This document shows positions 6,847 to 14,718 of a stretch of 21,485 nucleotides of DNA, in pieces (position 1 is the first letter of the stretch; every line of letters starts with the position of its first letter). The notes under the pieces were generated by a model. It saw only the letters and a program-made list of their open reading frames with translations. It did not search any database and had not been told where the DNA came from. Source of the DNA: CAZVAO01 sp964625175 (lineage in GTDB: Bacteria > Bacillota > UBA994 > PWPR01); NCBI GenBank assembly GCA_964625175.1, contig CAZVAO010000027.1, forward strand, positions 1 to 21,485, read 5' to 3'. The translations under genes and the position numbers were made by a program.

Positions 6847-8094
6847 CTAAAACTCAGTAATACATTGCGGGGATGGACTTTCAAAAAAGGCAGCAAGCGT
6901 CGCCACATCATGCAAATCACACTGCACTTTACCCAGCTGATACAGGGTCTCAAACTTTACACTTCCGATCATTAGCGATGACAATTCAGCAATATCAATC
7001 GCTACTGTGATCGCTTTGTCCGACACTTTCCCAACACTTAACAGCCCATTCTTTAGCTCTAAATGATAAACTTGTTGATTCGTAGGGATGAAACTATCCG
7101 TCACCTGCAAAGCCATTGCTAAATCATCAACTGCAAATGAACTTTCTCGTGCCAGATAATTAAACCAAGCCGGCAAATCTACCAGCCGATACATCAATCC
7201 ATACCCACTCCGATGATTCTCATGACTGATTCTTGGTGATAAGTAACGCTCTGAATGGCGAATATCATGGAGCACAAATTCGAAACCCTCTTGCTGGGTT
7301 TCAAATTCCACCACTTCGTACTGATCTGCTTGAACGTGCAGAAAGTTCGATAATACCTGAAATGCTTCGGGGGTATCATTAATCCACTCTTTAATAAAAA
7401 GCGCATGCCTTAAAAAGTTGGCGGGATCGATTGCTTTTCGCTCAAAGTAAATATAGCCATCAAGGTAGCCTTGCTTCATATACCCTACAACAACCCCATC
7501 TTTCTCGATACGGCGTTTTAAGGTATTCAATTCATAACGACTGCGTAAACAATATCCATGTTGCTTTTCTGCATAACGGCGATAACAATCCGCAATTAAG
7601 GGGAGATCATCTCCGTTCAAATAGCACCAGCCATCACGCTTTTTGGTGTAAGGAAGACTGGCAGGGCTAAATGAATAGCGCCTGCTTAATGGGCCATAGC
7701 CAAATCCCATTTTGTAATAAAAATCGGGTCTAAATGGATAGAGAATCGCCCACATCTGGCCTTTATCATGGCAGCGATTTAAGAAAAATGTCATCATCGA
7801 GCGTGCGATCCCCTGTTTCTTAGCCAAAAGATCAACCGCTACCATCCCAACGCCACCTACATCAATAAATTGACCGCGATAATTCATCTCGTAATTAATC
7901 AGACGCATACCGCCCTTTACTTTCTCTCCATCTTTATGCACATAATAATACGAATTTTTGTCCTCATTATTTGTTCGCTGAAATCGCTCGAACAGTTCTT
8001 CGACGGTGAGTGAAAAAGTAGGGTACGCCAATTTGCATATCTGTACATACTTCTTCATATCTTTATCATTAATAATTGGAACAACTTTCTCCAT
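6847..8094 (-). CDS. Eis-like GNAT N-acetyltransferase
   Basis: This 415-residue protein has the three-part layout of Eis-type acetyltransferases: an N-terminal GNAT domain (about 1-150), a second GNAT-like domain (about 150-290) and a C-terminal SCP2-like domain. The acetyl-CoA loop appears as KKQGIA (92-97). Tyr126 in FYYKMGFGYG matches the general-acid Tyr of mycobacterial Eis, and the chain ends in Phe, whose carboxylate acts as a base in Eis. Eis proteins acetylate amines of aminoglycosides, peptides or other cationic molecules; the substrate here is unknown. AAGGAGG precedes the ATG. It lies 16 bases after the M24 peptidase stop, so the two are probably co-transcribed. Resistance should not be assumed from family membership. 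Confidence 0.88.
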   Translation of the reverse strand: MEKVVPIINDKDMKKYVQICKLAYPTFSLTVEELFERFQRTNNEDKNSYYYVHKDGEKVKGGMRLINYEMNYRGQFIDVGGVGMVAVDLLAKKQGIARSMMTFFLNRCHDKGQMWAILYPFRPDFYYKMGFGYGPLSRRYSFSPASLPYTKKRDGWCYLNGDDLPLIADCYRRYAEKQHGYCLRSRYELNTLKRRIEKDGVVVGYMKQGYLDGYIYFERKAIDPANFLRHALFIKEWINDTPEAFQVLSNFLHVQADQYEVVEFETQQEGFEFVLHDIRHSERYLSPRISHENHRSGYGLMYRLVDLPAWFNYLARESSFAVDDLAMALQVTDSFIPTNQQVYHLELKNGLLSVGKVSDKAITVAIDIAELSSLMIGSVKFETLYQLGKVQCDLHDVATLAAFFESPSPQCITEF

Positions 8095-8110
8095 GTTAAC
8101 CCTCCTTCTG

Positions 8111-9370
8111 TTAGATCAAGTGGTATTCCGTTTGACGTGGTCGCAGATAGCTAGCTTGATCCGTGAATACAATCGTCTCCTCTAGACCAAAAGCAATCTC
8201 TTGACCGTCCCACTCTGGCACATTGTAATAGGTGCAAAGTTCCATGGCATAACAGGTATTAGGGAATAGTTTAAACGCTCCCCGCCCTGCGACAGATTCC
8301 TGCTGATTGAATTTGCCAATTAAGGGGCCTGCGCCATGACCATGATAGCCAATGGGATGGGTCCAAACACGTCCACGAATCCCTCGCTGATTGGCTTCTG
8401 CGTGAATTCCAGCCAAAACTTCATTGCCAGTTCGGCCTAGTCGCATCTGCTGGAAATGAATATCCTGCATGATATTGCTCATATGCAAGCCCCCTTGGAG
8501 TCCGCCAGGAGCCGCACGCTCACCATCTCGCAAGACATAGGCTAGTTGTTGGATATCAGATAAGAGCCCTAGGTAACGCACCCCAACATCACAGTGCAAG
8601 ACATCCCCTGGCAAAATAATTCCCTTACGCATCTTATTTTGCCCTTTGCGTAGAATACTAACCATGGGCATAAACCAGGCATTTAGACCAAGTTCGTTAA
8701 AGCGTTGGCGAATCCACCATGAAACATCTTGAACATCGGTTTGACTGGGCGTGATCACTTGGCGTGTATAAGCCTCCGCAATAACCTGTTGATTGATTGC
8801 GACAATATCACGATAAGCGGTTAATTCGGCCGGGATCCGTTCCGAAAGCCAGCGTATTCCTAATGTTTCAGCACTAACTTGACGATAAAATAAATCCGCA
8901 TCAATATGGTCTTCCAAGAGCTGATAGGCCGTTAAAGAAAGTCCATCGACGTGTGCGTAATTATTTGAATAATTGAGTCCGATTTTTTGAGGTTTTATTT
9001 CACCTAAAATCATATTTAAGGCCTGCCACTCATCTTGTCCATCTTGGGGATTGACCACTTGGTAACTGCCAACATCACCAATACCGGGTCCATTAAGCAG
9101 GATTGAGCGAACGTTTCCATCCTCTTGCAAATGATGTACAATAAACAACCAATCCTTTGTTGTAGGAGAAATATACCCTTCATCACCGGTAACCATCGGC
9201 AATGGGAGCATGCTCTGCAAAATAGGATCATCATTATATTCCCGAGCAACAATTAGCCACAGGTCAATCTCTGTTTCTCTCATTAAGGCTGGCAAAAGCA
9301 CACTCAATCGTTCCGTTAACCAACTATTGCGTATGCCAATCTGTTCTTTAAGGGATAAGATTTCTTTCAT
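8111..9370 (-). CDS. M24-family metallopeptidase (Xaa-Pro aminopeptidase-like)
   Basis: A 419-residue cytosolic protein with an N-terminal creatinase-like domain (about 1-175) and a C-terminal pita-bread domain. The metal ligands of family M24 are visible: Asp261 (HCDVGV), Asp272 (LLSDIQQ), His343 or His345 (GYHGHGAGP), Glu377 (AMELCT) and Glu397/398 (GLEETIVF). Relatives remove the N-terminal residue before proline or act on small amide substrates. The start at 9370 follows GGTGGAG; an in-frame ATG at 9424 lacks a site and adds 18 low-complexity residues. It is first in an operon with the Eis-like and PH-domain genes. The Asp-to-Asp spacing and YHGHG form differ slightly from classical PepP, so the exact substrate is open. 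Confidence 0.88.
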   Translation of the reverse strand: MKEILSLKEQIGIRNSWLTERLSVLLPALMRETEIDLWLIVAREYNDDPILQSMLPLPMVTGDEGYISPTTKDWLFIVHHLQEDGNVRSILLNGPGIGDVGSYQVVNPQDGQDEWQALNMILGEIKPQKIGLNYSNNYAHVDGLSLTAYQLLEDHIDADLFYRQVSAETLGIRWLSERIPAELTAYRDIVAINQQVIAEAYTRQVITPSQTDVQDVSWWIRQRFNELGLNAWFMPMVSILRKGQNKMRKGIILPGDVLHCDVGVRYLGLLSDIQQLAYVLRDGERAAPGGLQGGLHMSNIMQDIHFQQMRLGRTGNEVLAGIHAEANQRGIRGRVWTHPIGYHGHGAGPLIGKFNQQESVAGRGAFKLFPNTCYAMELCTYYNVPEWDGQEIAFGLEETIVFTDQASYLRPRQTEYHLI

Positions 9371-9453
9371 GTCATCTCCACCTATATATTTATTCGGGTA
9401 ATTACTATTATGTTTATTCACCATCTGCAGCGTGTTTCCTGCCTTATTTTAGC

Positions 9454-9485
9454 AAAAATAGTATCCTACCTGGGCAGGATACTAT
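9454..9485 (-). terminator. Terminator of the PHP / TM1266-like operon
   Basis: A perfect 10-bp stem (9458-9467 with 9476-9485) has an 8-nt loop, followed on the minus strand by ATTTTT. It lies 18 bases after the stop of the small regulator gene and separates that operon from the M24 operon. Confidence 0.8.
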
Positions 9486-9502
9486 CCTCATTTCAGAAAG
9501 AC

Positions 9503-9751
9503 TTAGAATGATAATGCGACTGTTTTTACACGTACATGTTCAACTGCATTAATCGCCACTTCTAAAGCATGTACTTCATCTGCTGTTCCGGAAACGTGTA
9601 GGATAACCAGACCATCATCTGAGCAATTATCACCAGCTTCGTGAATACCTAATCGTGCACGAATAAAACAGCCATATTCGGTTAAAACGCTCTGTAGCGC
9701 AGGGGCATCAGAATTCCTCTTCTGAACTAATAAAATCATTACTGCATCCAT
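9503..9751 (-). CDS. TM1266-like small ACT/ferredoxin-fold putative regulator
   Basis: This 82-residue protein resembles the TM1266 family, often annotated 'iron-only hydrogenase system putative regulator'. Recognisable parts are an N-terminal strand (AVMILLVQKR), LTEYGCFIRARLGIHEAGD, DDGLVILHVSGTADEVHALEVAIN and a final VRVKTVAL strand, matching an ACT or NikR C-terminal-like fold. AAAGGAG stands before the ATG. It follows the PHP gene by 32 bases and is probably co-transcribed with it. No hydrogenase or maturation genes (hydE/F/G) are in the window, so the usual role is not supported by context. The ligand is unknown. Confidence 0.75.
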   Translation of the reverse strand: MDAVMILLVQKRNSDAPALQSVLTEYGCFIRARLGIHEAGDNCSDDGLVILHVSGTADEVHALEVAINAVEHVRVKTVALSF

Positions 9752-9783
9752 TATTACAACTCCTTTCTTTCGTGTATTTAGCT

Positions 9784-10635
9784 TTAAAACTTCGCCATTA
9801 TCGCTTTTTGCTTTAACAACTTGACATATTGATCGTCTAAACAGATTTTCCCTAATTCAGATCCCTCATGGACATTTCCCCCATGGTAATCAGAACCGCC
9901 AGTAACCAACAAGTTATGTGCTTTGGTCCATTTCAATAAACAATCCCTTTGCTCCTGATTGTGTGCGCTATGGAATACTTCGATGCCATCAATCCCATAG
10001 GTAATATAGGCCTTCAGTTTTTCTTCCTGCAAACCGAGTGCATTGTTACAGAGCCCTGGATGAGCAATCACGGCTACACCACCAGCATTGTGAATCAACT
10101 GAATCGCTCTTTCGACTGAAAGCTTATACCGTTCGACGTAAGCCTGTCCGCCCCTGTCTATATAGCGCTCTGTAAACGCTTCTTGAATTTTCTCAATGTA
10201 CCCCCCATTAATCATGGCTTTCGCAATATGCGGTCGTCCAATGACACCTCCGACAGCGAGTTGCTTGACCTGGTCATAAGAAATATGTACGCCCAGCTTA
10301 TTGAGCTTCTTGACAATTTTCTCGGCTCTTTCACGTCGAGCTGTGGCTATATAATTTGCTTCTTCACGCAAGTCGCGATTGCTAATATCGATAAAATAGC
10401 CTAATACATGAATTTCTTGATCATCATCGAGACAGGATAGCTCAATACCCGGTATCACTTCGATATTGTACTGGCTGGCAGCAATTTTTGCTGCGGTAAT
10501 TCCATTAACGCTATCATGATCGGTAATTGCTAATGTACTCAAGCCTGCTGCAACCGCTTTAATTACCACTTCTCTGGGGGATAGTATTCCATCCGATTCA
10601 CTCGTATGGACATGCAAATCAGCACATAATTTCAT
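9784..10635 (-). CDS. PHP-domain phosphoesterase (RNase AM / nucleoside bisphosphate phosphatase type)
   Basis: A 283-residue cytosolic metal-dependent phosphoesterase of the PHP superfamily, closest in layout to YciV/TrpH proteins that hydrolyse 3',5'-bisphosphonucleotides or trim RNA 5' ends. Motifs and likely ligands in order: DLHVHT (His8, His10), ITDHD (Asp39, His40), PGIE (Glu65), His76, GRPHIA (His136), AHPG (His192), FHSAHN (His222), and GSDYHG (Asp249, His251). The usual insertion domain lies at about 85-175. The ATG at 10635 is chosen because GAGGGG precedes it. The ATG at 10647 would put the site inside the gene. It heads an operon with the TM1266-like gene and is divergent from the amidohydrolase operon. 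Confidence 0.9.
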   Translation of the reverse strand: MKLCADLHVHTSESDGILSPREVVIKAVAAGLSTLAITDHDSVNGITAAKIAASQYNIEVIPGIELSCLDDDQEIHVLGYFIDISNRDLREEANYIATARRERAEKIVKKLNKLGVHISYDQVKQLAVGGVIGRPHIAKAMINGGYIEKIQEAFTERYIDRGGQAYVERYKLSVERAIQLIHNAGGVAVIAHPGLCNNALGLQEEKLKAYITYGIDGIEVFHSAHNQEQRDCLLKWTKAHNLLVTGGSDYHGGNVHEGSELGKICLDDQYVKLLKQKAIMAKF

Positions 10636-10663
10636 AAAACCCCTCATTTCTCAACCTGTTAAT

Positions 10664-10720
10664 TATTTATAATCATATCATAAAAATAATAATATTATTA
10701 TCATTATATCATAAGAATAA
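10664..10720. promoter_or_regulatory. AT-rich palindromic control region of the amidohydrolase operon
   Basis: Between two divergent operons lies a perfect 16-base palindrome (10686-10701). It is flanked by direct repeats ATATCATAAAAAT (10675-10687) and ATATCATAAGAAT (10706-10718). A TATAAT at 10668-10673 could serve as a -10 box. The arrangement looks like an operator, but no matching regulator box (Fur, PerR) was convincing. Confidence 0.35.
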
Positions 10721-10783
10721 GCAGGGGATTATCTAGTTTTGTTGAAGTTTTAGTGGTTAGTATTTTAAAAAGGAGGATTATAT

Positions 10784-11947
10784 ATGCTTTTAATTAAAAA
10801 TGCTCTCATCATGCCTATGGTGGGAGAAGAAATTGAAAACGGCTCAATACTGGTCGACAAAGGCAAAATCAAAGCCATTGGGACTAAAATTGTCGTTGAT
10901 GAAGCGAACTGTACGATCATCGATGCCGAAGGTCGCCTTGTAACACCCGGTTTTGTTGAAGCCCATAGCCACCTAGGTCTTTGGGAGAGTGCTATTGGTT
11001 TTGAAGGCGCTGATGGTAATGAAGCCACAGATCCAATCACGCCACACTTGCGTGCTATTGATGCGATTAACCCCATGGATATCACTTTTGCGGAAGCTTG
11101 CGCTGCAGGTGTTACAACTGCCGCTGCTGGACCTGGTAGTGCCAATGTAATTGGCGGCACTTTTGTTGTCCTAAAGACCGCTCCTGCTAAACGCGTCGAA
11201 GACCTTATTATTAAAGATCCGATGGCTATGAAATGCGCCTTTGGCGAGAACCCTAAAGGCTGCTACAACGCCAAAGGTAAAATGCCGATGACGCGCATGG
11301 GCGTTGCTGCTCTTTTCCGTGAAACACTCTTTAAAACTCAGGAATATATGCGCAAACTGGAAGAAGCAGGTGATGATGTGGCTAAAAAACCTGATTTTGA
11401 TGCCAAACTTGAAGCGATGATTCCAGTTATGAAAAAAGAGATTCCCCTTAAAGCCCATGCCCATCGTGCAGATGACATGTTCACAGCTTTACGAATCGCC
11501 AAAGAGTTCGATCTGCTCATCACATTGGACCATGCCACAGAGGGTCATCTAATTGTTGATGATTTAGTTGAAGCCAATGTCCCTTGTATTGTCGGACCAA
11601 GCTTCGGTCATCGTAGCAAATACGAACTACAGAATCTCACCTTTGAAACACCCGCCATTCTCAGCAAAGCCGGGGTTAAAGTTGCTATTACAACGGATGC
11701 CCAAGTGACACCACTGCATCGCTTGCCCCTATTGGCTGGTATGGCGGTCAAGCATGGCATGTGCGAAAAAGAGGCATTCAAGGCAATCACAATTAACGCT
11801 GCTGAAATCATTGGCGTTGCCGATCGGGTAGGCTCTTTAGAAGTTGGCAAAGATGCAGATATCGTTATTTTTGACGAACATCCTTTCCACACTAAAGGTA
11901 AAGTCTACAAGACCATTATTGATGGTAAAATCGTTTATTCTCGTTAG
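10784..11947 (+). CDS. COG1228-type amidohydrolase, paralog 1
   Basis: This cytosolic metal-dependent hydrolase of the amidohydrolase superfamily is related to imidazolonepropionase-like and Xaa-dipeptidase proteins. The protein has 387 residues. The N- and C-terminal beta-sandwich parts (about 1-55 and 345-387, with the typical GSLEVGKDADIVIFD ending) frame a TIM barrel. Likely metal ligands are His61 and His63 (EAHSHLG), His225/His227 (KAHAHRADD), His250 (DHATEGH) and Asp305 (TTDAQVTP). The family-specific CAFGENPK (151-158) and GPSFGHRSK (271-279) are present. It has a strong AAAGGAGG site and is first of three tandem paralogs, ten bases before the next gene. The substrate is unknown; peptide-derived amides are a guess from the neighbourhood. 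Confidence 0.88.
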   Translation: MLLIKNALIMPMVGEEIENGSILVDKGKIKAIGTKIVVDEANCTIIDAEGRLVTPGFVEAHSHLGLWESAIGFEGADGNEATDPITPHLRAIDAINPMDITFAEACAAGVTTAAAGPGSANVIGGTFVVLKTAPAKRVEDLIIKDPMAMKCAFGENPKGCYNAKGKMPMTRMGVAALFRETLFKTQEYMRKLEEAGDDVAKKPDFDAKLEAMIPVMKKEIPLKAHAHRADDMFTALRIAKEFDLLITLDHATEGHLIVDDLVEANVPCIVGPSFGHRSKYELQNLTFETPAILSKAGVKVAITTDAQVTPLHRLPLLAGMAVKHGMCEKEAFKAITINAAEIIGVADRVGSLEVGKDADIVIFDEHPFHTKGKVYKTIIDGKIVYSR

Positions 11948-11957
11948 GAGGCTCATA

Positions 11958-13136
11958 ATGAAATTAATTAAAAACGCTCAAATATACACTGGCTATGAAG
12001 TCATTGAAAATGGATACTTGGCCTATGAAAATGGTAAAATCACAGCGGTTGGCGCTGGTGCTTATCCAGGCTCAGATGCCACCTGCACCATTGATGCGGA
12101 AGGGCGCAAGCTTTTCCCCGGTTTTATAGATGCTCACACGCACCTCGGCATGACTGAATCAGCCATTGGTTTTGAGGGGCGCGATGGTAACGAGTGTACC
12201 GATCCTGCAACACCGCATGTTCGTGCCATTGATGGGATCAACCCAATGGATGTTACCTTCCAAGAAGCACGTAGTGCAGGGGTCACAACGGCTGCATCAG
12301 GACCCGGCAGTGGGAATGTCATTGGCGGTCAGTACTGTGTTCTCAAAACTTGGGGCCACCGCATCGACAAGATGGTGATTAAAGCACCTCTCGCTATGAA
12401 ATGTGCATTCGGTGAGAACCCCAAACGCGTCTACAACGGCAAAGGCAAACTCCCCTCAACCCGTATGGGTACCGCTGCTGTGATGCGCAACTATCTCAGC
12501 AAAACCGTGCAATATCTGGCTAAAAAAGAAGCGGCCGGCGATGATATGAGCAAATTACCCAAGTTTGATATGAAACTTGAGGCCATGATTCCCGTTATTA
12601 AACGCGAGATCCCTTTAAAAGCGCACGCCCATCGTGCTGATGATATCTATACTATTTTACGAATCTGCAAAGAATTCAATGTGAGAGCAACCATTGAACA
12701 TGCGACTGAAGGTCATCTTATGGTTGATGACTTGTTGGAAGCGGGTGTTCCCTGCATCGTTGGTCCCAGTTTCGGGCACCGTAGCAAATTTGAATTGATC
12801 AATAAGACGTTTGCTACCCCGGGCATTTTAGATCGAGCAGGCGTTAAAGTCGCTCTTACAACCGATGCAAGCGTTACCCCCTTGCAATACCTTCCCATCT
12901 TAGCTGGATTAGCAGTAAAAGCGGGTATGACGGAAGCGGCCGCACTTAGGGCTATCACGATCAACGCCGCTGAAATACTGGAATTAGATGCACGTATTGG
13001 CAGTCTGGAGGTTGGTAAAGATGCCGACTTCTCAATTTTCAACGGCCATCCATTCACCACTAGCGGTCAAGCTTGGAAAGTGTTTATTGACGGTTCAGAA
13101 AGATATTCACTAGAGGAAGAAGGTATTTTAATATGA
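11958..13136 (+). CDS. COG1228-type amidohydrolase, paralog 2
   Basis: A 392-residue paralog of the gene before it, with the same barrel and flanking sandwich. Likely ligands are His60 and His62 (DAHTHLG), His223/His225 (HAHRADD), His248 and His253 (EHATEGH) and Asp303 (TTDASVTP). GENPKRVY lies at 152-159. The start at 11958 follows TAGGAGG; an in-frame upstream extension to 11844 runs inside the previous gene and is rejected. The stop overlaps the next start by four bases (ATGA), which implies translational coupling. It belongs with paralogs 1 and 3 by the shared GPSFGHRSK motif. Function is unknown beyond the fold. Confidence 0.88.
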   Translation: MKLIKNAQIYTGYEVIENGYLAYENGKITAVGAGAYPGSDATCTIDAEGRKLFPGFIDAHTHLGMTESAIGFEGRDGNECTDPATPHVRAIDGINPMDVTFQEARSAGVTTAASGPGSGNVIGGQYCVLKTWGHRIDKMVIKAPLAMKCAFGENPKRVYNGKGKLPSTRMGTAAVMRNYLSKTVQYLAKKEAAGDDMSKLPKFDMKLEAMIPVIKREIPLKAHAHRADDIYTILRICKEFNVRATIEHATEGHLMVDDLLEAGVPCIVGPSFGHRSKFELINKTFATPGILDRAGVKVALTTDASVTPLQYLPILAGLAVKAGMTEAAALRAITINAAEILELDARIGSLEVGKDADFSIFNGHPFTTSGQAWKVFIDGSERYSLEEEGILI

Positions 13137-14302
13137 TTTGCATCTACAATGCTAAAATTTACACGATGACTGACAAAGTCATTGAAAATGGTTATATCAC
13201 ATTTGCTGATGGTAAAATCACTGATCTCGGTGATATGAGGGACAATCCCTGTTCCGAAAATTGCAATTGTCAAAAAATTGATGCTCAAGGCCACATCGTC
13301 ACACCTGGCTTTATCGATGCCCACTGCCATTTAGGCATGATTGAAAGCAGTATTGGTTTTGAAGGCAGTGATGTTAATGAAAAAACAGATCCTAATACCG
13401 CACAAGTTAGAGGGATTGATGGGATCAATCCACTGGATATTACGGTTCGTGAGGCCCGTGAAGCTGGCGTGACAACGGCCGTTACTGGTCCTGGCAGTGC
13501 CAATGTCATCGGTGGTACCTTTGTCGCTATGAAAACAGTTGGTCAATGCGTAGACCACATGGTATTCAAAGATCCTGTCGCTATGAAATGTGCTTTTGGC
13601 GAGAACCCAAAACGCGTCTATAACAGCAAAAATAAAATCCCTTCAACGCGAATGGGAACGGCTGCTGTTATGCGTGAAGCATTAGCAAAAGCTCAACAGT
13701 ATCTTCAGAAGAAAGAAGCTGCTGGTACAGATATTGCCAAACAACCCACCTACGATGACCGTGCGGAAGCTCTAATTCCTGTATTGAAGCGTGAAATCCC
13801 ACTTAAAGCACATGCCCATCGAGCAGATGACATGTTTACTGCTCTGCGCATTGCCAAAGAGTTTAACGTATTAATCACGCTGGATCATGCCACTGAGGGA
13901 CATCTCATTGCGCCAGAGCTCGCTGAAGAAGGCGTTCCCTGCATCGTTGGACCCAGTTTCGGTCATCGCAGCAAATTTGAATTGAAAGAGAAATCTTTCC
14001 AAACACCTGCTGTATTGCAACAAGCTGGTGTGAAAATTGCTATTTGTACGGACTCTCCGGTAACCCCATTGGCTGAATTACCGCTAATGGCTGGCTTAGC
14101 TGCAGAAGCCGGGTTAGACAAGATGGCGGCTCTAGCAGCGATTACGATTAATGCTGCAGAGATTGCAGGTATAGCCGACCGAGTAGGAAGCCTTGAAGTT
14201 GGCAAAGATGCTGATATTGTGATTCATGATGGATGTCCTTTCGAAATCGCCTCCAGCCCAATCAAAGTCTTCATTGATGGTCAGGAAGTATATTCAAAGT
14301 AA
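13133..14302 (+). CDS. COG1228-type amidohydrolase, paralog 3
   Basis: A 389-residue paralog, last gene of the three-gene operon. Likely ligands are His64 and His66 (DAHCHLG), His227/His229, His252 and His257 (DHATEGH) and Asp307 (CTDSPVTP). Compared with its neighbours it carries a cysteine-rich insert near the N-terminus (CSENCNC, about 40-46) and a Cys between the two barrel His residues, so a different or redox-sensitive metal site is possible but unproven. Translation is coupled by the ATGA overlap, with AGAAGG upstream. A terminator follows at 14319-14356. Confidence 0.88.
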   Translation: MICIYNAKIYTMTDKVIENGYITFADGKITDLGDMRDNPCSENCNCQKIDAQGHIVTPGFIDAHCHLGMIESSIGFEGSDVNEKTDPNTAQVRGIDGINPLDITVREAREAGVTTAVTGPGSANVIGGTFVAMKTVGQCVDHMVFKDPVAMKCAFGENPKRVYNSKNKIPSTRMGTAAVMREALAKAQQYLQKKEAAGTDIAKQPTYDDRAEALIPVLKREIPLKAHAHRADDMFTALRIAKEFNVLITLDHATEGHLIAPELAEEGVPCIVGPSFGHRSKFELKEKSFQTPAVLQQAGVKIAICTDSPVTPLAELPLMAGLAAEAGLDKMAALAAITINAAEIAGIADRVGSLEVGKDADIVIHDGCPFEIASSPIKVFIDGQEVYSK

Positions 14303-14318
14303 GCCCTATAGACCTAGC

Positions 14319-14356
14319 GATGCAACGGTAGAGACACCGCCGTTGCATCTTTTTTT
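14319..14356 (+). terminator. Terminator of the three-gene amidohydrolase operon
   Basis: GATGCAACGG (14319-14328) pairs perfectly with CCGTTGCATC (14340-14349), followed by seven T. The loop is 11 bases. Confidence 0.9.
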
Positions 14357-14718
14357 AAGCGTACTATTTTTAAGGGTAGTGGCTCAGATGAATCATCCTG
14401 TGATGTGATATGTAAATATCACGCTTACAGAGCATTCACAATTATAAGCTAACGTGCATTCTTCACAAGAGCCTGTGAACTCCAGTGATGTTATTTTTAC
14501 AAAGCCCTTGTAGAATAAACGTTATCGACCTGTTTAGTCGATCTGTAATCGTATAAATAAACTACCACGAACGTGGAATGAAACACCTGATGTATGATAC
14601 GAAGCTTCAGCACATTTCATTGCAAAGTAGCTTCATTGAAAGCTTTGCTTTTGCCCCCCTACCATTACCACCAATAATCTGTTATGATATAGAAAGTATT
14701 TAATGATAGGTGATAGAT
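14357..14718 (+). other. Hairpin-rich intergenic region upstream of the KtrA gene
   Basis: No gene is visible. There are several small perfect inverted repeats: GTGATAT/ATATCAC (14405-14422), ATCGAC/GTCGAT (14524-14542), CCACG/CGTGG (14565-14576) and GCAAAG/CTTTGC followed by TTTT (14622-14652), which resembles a weak terminator. An extended -10 promoter lies at 14680-14688. The c-di-AMP riboswitch often found before ktr genes was looked for and its conserved parts were not recognised. Confidence 0.35.
14680..14688 (+). promoter_or_regulatory. Extended -10 promoter of the KtrA gene
   Basis: TG at 14680-14681, one base, then TATGAT at 14683-14688 forms an extended -10 element. No good -35 box is present. 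Transcription would start about 25 bases before the chosen ATG. Confidence 0.45.

Noticed and set aside
9371..9424. 18-residue N-terminal extension of the M24 peptidase
   Set aside because: It lacks a ribosome site, whereas GGTGGAG is well placed before 9370.
10686..10718. Fur or PerR box
   Set aside because: Best 7-1-7 matches agree at too few positions in a very AT-rich stretch to be meaningful.
11844..11957. Longer paralog 2 starting inside paralog 1
   Set aside because: TAGGAGG directly precedes 11958, and the extension has no family similarity.
14357..14718. c-di-AMP (ydaO) riboswitch before the KtrA gene
   Set aside because: The conserved G-rich parts of that riboswitch could not be found; only small hairpins are present.
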